A DNA stretch of 61,586 nucleotides from positions 15,328,475 through 15,390,060 of the forward strand of contig NC_049994.1 of NCBI RefSeq assembly GCF_000003815.2, given 5' to 3'. The notes below the pieces were generated by a model. The model did no database searches. It worked only from the letters and a program-made list of their open reading frames with translations, and had not been told where the DNA came from. Below are positions 54,001-60,000 of the stretch, piece by piece. The position numbers were made by a program, and so were the translations under genes. This stretch comes from Branchiostoma floridae. Its lineage: Eukaryota; Chordata; Leptocardii; Amphioxiformes; Branchiostomatidae. Position 1 is the first letter of the stretch; each line of letters starts with the position of its first letter.

Positions 54001-57000
54001 ATTGCATACAGCCAAAAGAATTTTAAAGGACAGTTTATCAGTTAGTAGGACAAAGGTTTTAAAAGGTTACCTGACTCTGCAGCTGCCCAACTTCCTTGGC
54101 CCTCTGTATCTCAGGCGCATCGGGCGGCATCTTGTGCTGTGACTTGGTCTTCTCCGCCTCCTCTGAGTACTTAACCTCACTGGTGAGTTCTGAGACGGCC
54201 TGAGCCGTGAGGAGAGTCAGGGAGGAGACGGGGTTGTAGGGTTTGGTCTGCGCTTCCTTCTGAGCTTCATGGGTGTACAGGATCTGAGAGATTCAAAGCA
54301 TAAGCATTCATTTCAATCAATATTCAATAACATCCACCTACAAGAAAGAGAGCTTCTACTGTCTGCTTATTAGACTTAGAGCTTATTCCTAAAAGCCACT
54401 GAAAGTCATGATATTCAAAATCCTCTTTAATTTTCCATCTCACTTCATAAACTGACACTTTATACTTAACTCTTGTAATGGTCTTTGAAAAAAATGTTAC
54501 AAAATTGAGAAAGGAACAGAACAATTTGAACAAAATCAAAACAAACCCTCTCTTCAAATTGAAAATGGCTGGCTGCCATCCTTTGAAATTTGGGTTTAAG
54601 ACTCTTGACTTCAGCATCACAATACAACACACTCTTGACTTCAGCATCACAATACAACACACTCTTGACTTCAGCATCACAATACAACACACTCTTGACT
54701 TCAGCATCACAATACAACACACTCTTGACTTCAGCATCACAATACAACACACTCTTGACTTCAGCATCACAATACAACACACTCTTGACTTCAGCATCAC
54801 AATACAACACACTCTTGACTTCAGCATCACAATACAACACACTCTTGACTTCAGCATCACAATACAACACACTCTTGACTTCAGCATCACAATACAACAC
54901 ACTCTTGACTTCAGCATCACAATACAACACACTCTTGACTTCAGCATCACAATACAACACACTCTTGACTTCAGCATCACAATACAACACACTCTTGACT
55001 TCAGCATCACAATACAACACACTCTTGACTTCAGCATCACAATACAACACACTCTTGACTTCAGCATCACAATACAACACACTCTTGACTTCAGCATCAC
55101 AATACAACACAATTGTTACATTGATGCATATCATCCAACAAGTATCTTATAGTTTTATACACACCTGACTAGCCAGCTGACTCGCCTCCTTTGCCCTGAC
55201 GTTTTCCATAGAGTCTGCGGGGAGGAAGTAGCCATGACCTTTGCCCTTTTCATACTGTTCTCTGTACTTCATCTGGGAGAAAAAATCTTGGTATTAGTGA
55301 TTATTGAAAATCTCTTACATTTGCACCTGCAATATGTCAAAACTGGGCTTTAAAATACATTGGGGCTGTATCTACTTGTATGATGAGAGAAGAAGGGGTC
55401 ACATGTCTATTAAAGGACTTTCTGATCATTAACAGTACTAGATAATTTGTAAAAACATTATTGCATGAGGTTTAGACATCTCATACATGTATTCATAATC
55501 CAAAGGCAGCAAAATAATGCAGCAGCATACTTGTATAGCAAAGTCTCTAAGCAAGATTCCTTGTTAACATCTGGAGCAATTTACTTATTCAAAATGCAGC
55601 TCAGATTGTCAACCTGCTAAGCTACTGTATCTCAATGTAAACATTTTTAAAAATTCCCACAGGCAATTCACAAAATTCTAGAGACTATGACAGTGGGATT
55701 TGTGAAAATAACCTGGGGAAAACACAATAAATTTGAATTCATCCAGTCCCTTATCTTCTTCAAGTAAAAAAATAGCGATTCATTATCATCTTACCTCACT
55801 CTGTAACTCTGCTGCCTCCTTACACGCTTCGATGTGGGCTGTGTTGGGGGTTTGTGTGTACACCTGTTTGTGCTTCTCATAGTTGGCCTTGTACAGATTC
55901 TAGTGCAGGGACAACAAAAGAGCAAAGTTTAACAATTGAATCACAATATCAAAATATCATCATATCAATCAAAATATAATGTATGTTAACTCTACAAATA
56001 CAACATTTTAGTAATAACTGATTCAGTTGAGATTTACATCTGTTTTCAAAATGAGACCTACTATAATAAATACTACTCCTAACTTTTGTCTGTTTTTGAA
56101 TTATCAAATATCCCTTAATGACTGTATACAAGTATACATGGCAACTCTTGGATTGAAAGGCAGGGTCAAACCCTATCCTTCAACCATCTTTTACCTCCTT
56201 GACCAAAATCAGATAACCGTTTATGCACCGTGGTGGTGTGACAAACATTGTGTTAAGTGCCTTTCCCAAGGGCTCAAGATTGGTTACATGACAGAATTTG
56301 AAGGCCAAAACCCTGGGTTCTAGGCAGTTACGCACATGAACCCAAACATAATTACTACAAAAAAAAAGCCACGAACTTGCCTGACGAAATGCATTCAAGT
56401 AATAATTCCCCGCACCTCTGACTTAAGTTTCTCAGCTTCTTCAACCCTGGACATCTCCGGAGTGAAGGGGTACTGACTGTGTCCCTTCTGCATGATCTCC
56501 TTAGCCTCATCCTTGTAGATGACATCACTGATCATGCTTTGGACCTCGTCTGTATGCTTCTTTTCCAGGGTGACCAGCGGGGTGTAGCGCTGACCTCGAT
56601 ACTCCGAGAACAGGGTACCAGCGTCACGGTCGCTGTATGGGAGCTGTGTTTTGAAAGAAAGTAAATGTATTACAATTAAAATTCACAAAGTATAAGAAAA
56701 AAGTTCTTAACTTGTTTATGTGTCTGAAACAATTTCCCTAGTCTTATTTACATGTTCCTGCCAAAAATGAAGACAAAATTGTATTGAAACAAAGATATCG
56801 TACACCAAATTATTCTGTCCTTTTCTTCTTTCAATGCCAATAAATCATATCTCTGCTGAGTAAGTTGTGACAAGTCTTTTAATCTTTTGGAGGGCCAACC
56901 ATCAAAAAGTGTTAAGAATATTTCCTTGTTTGACAACTGCTTGTCCACTACACAAATGCACATGTACGTAAACTAGTACCCAGATTATCAGAATTTAAAG

Positions 57001-60000
57001 GCAAAGCACACACAAGACTACGGAAGAAGATGACTCACATGGCTCTGTAGGGCCCCAGCCTCCTTAGCATGTAGGTTAACTGGGGTGTCCAGTACTGGGA
57101 CGTACTTGTCTGACTTGTCTTTTGCATACAGGCGCTGTAAAGGAAGGTTTACAAAAAAATTAATATCAACACTTAAACTAAGAAATAAAATGTACTTGCT
57201 ACAATAAACAAACTTGTTATGATATAAAAACCCTTTTTCTGCCTCATTCCTAGATTGAAAACATATAACACCATAGACCAGCACCATGACTTTACATTTG
57301 ATATGTGTTTCATTCATAGCAATTAACAAAGTCACATCCTTTCTACACACAGGCATTACATTGGCTTATTCACTATGCTGTACATGTATGAGTGGTGTTC
57401 TGCAGTTCACCAATGAATCAACAGAGGGCACTTTACCTGGTTCTGAAGGTCTCCCACTTCCTTGGCCCAGACAAAGTCAGGTGCGTCTGCAGGCACCTTG
57501 TGCTGGGACTTCATCTTCTCTGCCTGCTCCTTGTACTTGACCTGAAGAAAGGCCAGGGATTGGTCAGTTTTAACCTGTCTTAACATTTATCCTCAGGTTA
57601 TATAATTCCATCTCGTTGAAAGACAGTGTGTTTGAAAGATCTCAGCAGCAGTTTAGATATGCAGGAGAGCATTAAAATGGGGGATGTTGCATCAGTTTAT
57701 ACACATTCTTATTGGGTGGATATATGTGATCTGGTGGAATTTTAATCATTCAATTCCTTTTCAGAATGATTTTGTACCTTGAAAGATGTCTACTTCAAAC
57801 CCTGTCCTTGGTGCTGAACTTGAAATACAACAACTAATTTGTGAATAAAAAATGGATTTCTAGTATCCAAAATGTAGCAGCTTTAAATAAGGTTCATGCC
57901 AGCAGATATGTTTAATCCGGGTGCTGTCCTTGGTTCTGAATCACCATCTCTGGATTTCCAGTATCCAACATGTAACAGCTTTAAGAAAGCTCACAATGTA
58001 CATTTTTTCCCACTTTGAGAGGTAAGGCTAGGGATTGTTCATTTTCCATTTTTCACACCGACATGTAAAACACTAATACTGTCTCTTCTATGTAAAAAAA
58101 ATGTGCATCATGTGCAACAGAGACTTGCAAGAAAAACTGAAAAATGCACAAAATATTCTAGTAATGTCTACCCAGGTCCACATCATGCACATACACTGGT
58201 AGACCACAGTTAGTCAGAATATATAACAGAGTGTAGACAGCCCAAATTCAACTTCAACAAATTCCATACTGCTAAAGAAAATGTATTTCAGTACACCTTG
58301 CTCTGTCACTTCATGTCTTTGCCCTCTATACTCTATTTTCCATTAAAAAACATGAAAAGTGTTGGATGATTTTGTACCTCACTTGTTAGCCCTGAGACTT
58401 CCTGGGCCGTCTTCACCACCACTGAGTCCCCGACTGCATCAAACTTCTTGTTATGGGCTTCATTTAGGGCATCTTGGGAATATTTGACCTGGAGTGTAAG
58501 AAACAACATTCTAATCATTTAATATATGTAGGCTCATATTTTTTCTCTAATGGCAATGTAAAGTATTATCCAATTTAAAATCAAGAGTTTTATTTATCTG
58601 GACAAATTTTCATGTACAATTTTGACAAATACACTGTTTGTTTACAAATCAGAGGTAAATTCTATAAAACAGACCATTACTAAAAAAAAAAATTTGAGAT
58701 AGAACATCTACAAATGTACCCACCTCACTGGCCAGTTCTGTAGCTTCCTTCACCCGTACAGCCTCCAGGTTGTCTGCAGGGACGAAGTATCCAGTCCCCC
58801 TCTCTTTCAAGTACTTCTCACGGTAGTTAGACTAAAACATCAACAAATAACAACAGTTAATACAAATCTCATAATGATCATGCTTAAACAGGAATACCAA
58901 ATATATGTTAAGATAACATAAGCTATTGTAAGATGGAAGCAACTACGAAGAAATACAACAAAATTGGAGAAGCTTTCTATCCAAAAATAACATCCAGTAA
59001 TAACCCTGTCCATGGTGCTGAACACCTCTGTAATGTGGTAATCTGTAGTGTAATAGATCTTGGTAGGAATGTCCAAGATCTGGAAGCTGTCTGGTGCTAT
59101 ACAATTCCTTCTGTCATTTCTTGAAGTAATGATTTTGCAGACATATCTACTTAAAGTTCTGTCCTTGGTTCTGAACTATAAGTGTTTATCAAACCAATTT
59201 GGGTACTTCCAAATTTTCAAAAGTTGATTGACACTACAAAGTTGGCCTTGTATACATTGGCCTTTAAGAATGGTTTATCAATTCAATTTCTGTCCAATTC
59301 TGAGTCAATAGCAAAAGATATAGGATAGTAACTTGACCCGTTTTGAGGTTTAATACTATGATAGGAGACAGAAACTAGTAAAAGGCTTGTTTAATGAAAA
59401 GCAGAAAATTGTCATACCTCACTCTGAACCTCTGCAATCTCCTTAGCAGTGACAAAGCCCAGCTGGTTCGGGTGACTGGTGTACTTCTGCTTCCACTTTT
59501 CATAGTTCTCCTTGTACAGATGCTGGAATAAACAAACCAATACTTATTAGTAAAATATTCTAAATAAATCTTGACACATAGTATCCATTCCCCATTACAT
59601 TTCTGTAAATTCTACCCAGTCCATAGGTGGTCTACTGTTCATTGTGCTTGTTGAAAAGAACAATGGGTATTTCCCCAGTACAATGAACCTGTATATAATA
59701 TAGACAGAATCTGTCTTCTTTGTAACAACCAGTGGAACAATAGCTCTTCAGTGAGCTAAGCTGGATGAGATTAAATTCCCCTTTCCTTATAATGCAATTG
59801 AAATTTTGAAGAGTAACAATTACATTGTTGGATATGTTAGAGGTATGTCTTTACCTCTGACTTGAGTTTTTCTGCTTCTTCCACCCTGGTCATCTCCGGA
59901 GTGAAGGGGTACTGACTGTGTCCCTCTTCCATGATGGTTTTAGCCTCGTCTCTGTAGACATGGTCGCTCTGGTAACCAGACACTTGTAACATGTACTTGT

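Noticed and set aside
54601-55110. CRISPR-like array
   Set aside because: Units are directly adjacent and identical with no variable spacers, inside an animal intron.
54324-55168. Open frames of 190-260 codons on both strands
   Set aside because: They come from the 30-bp repeat, whose length is a multiple of 3; both strands and several frames are open at once, and there is no splice support.
59237-59262. Possible relic of the SR2 exon B start (agttggccttgta)
   Set aside because: Only about 13 matching bases without a clear acceptor; chance cannot be excluded.
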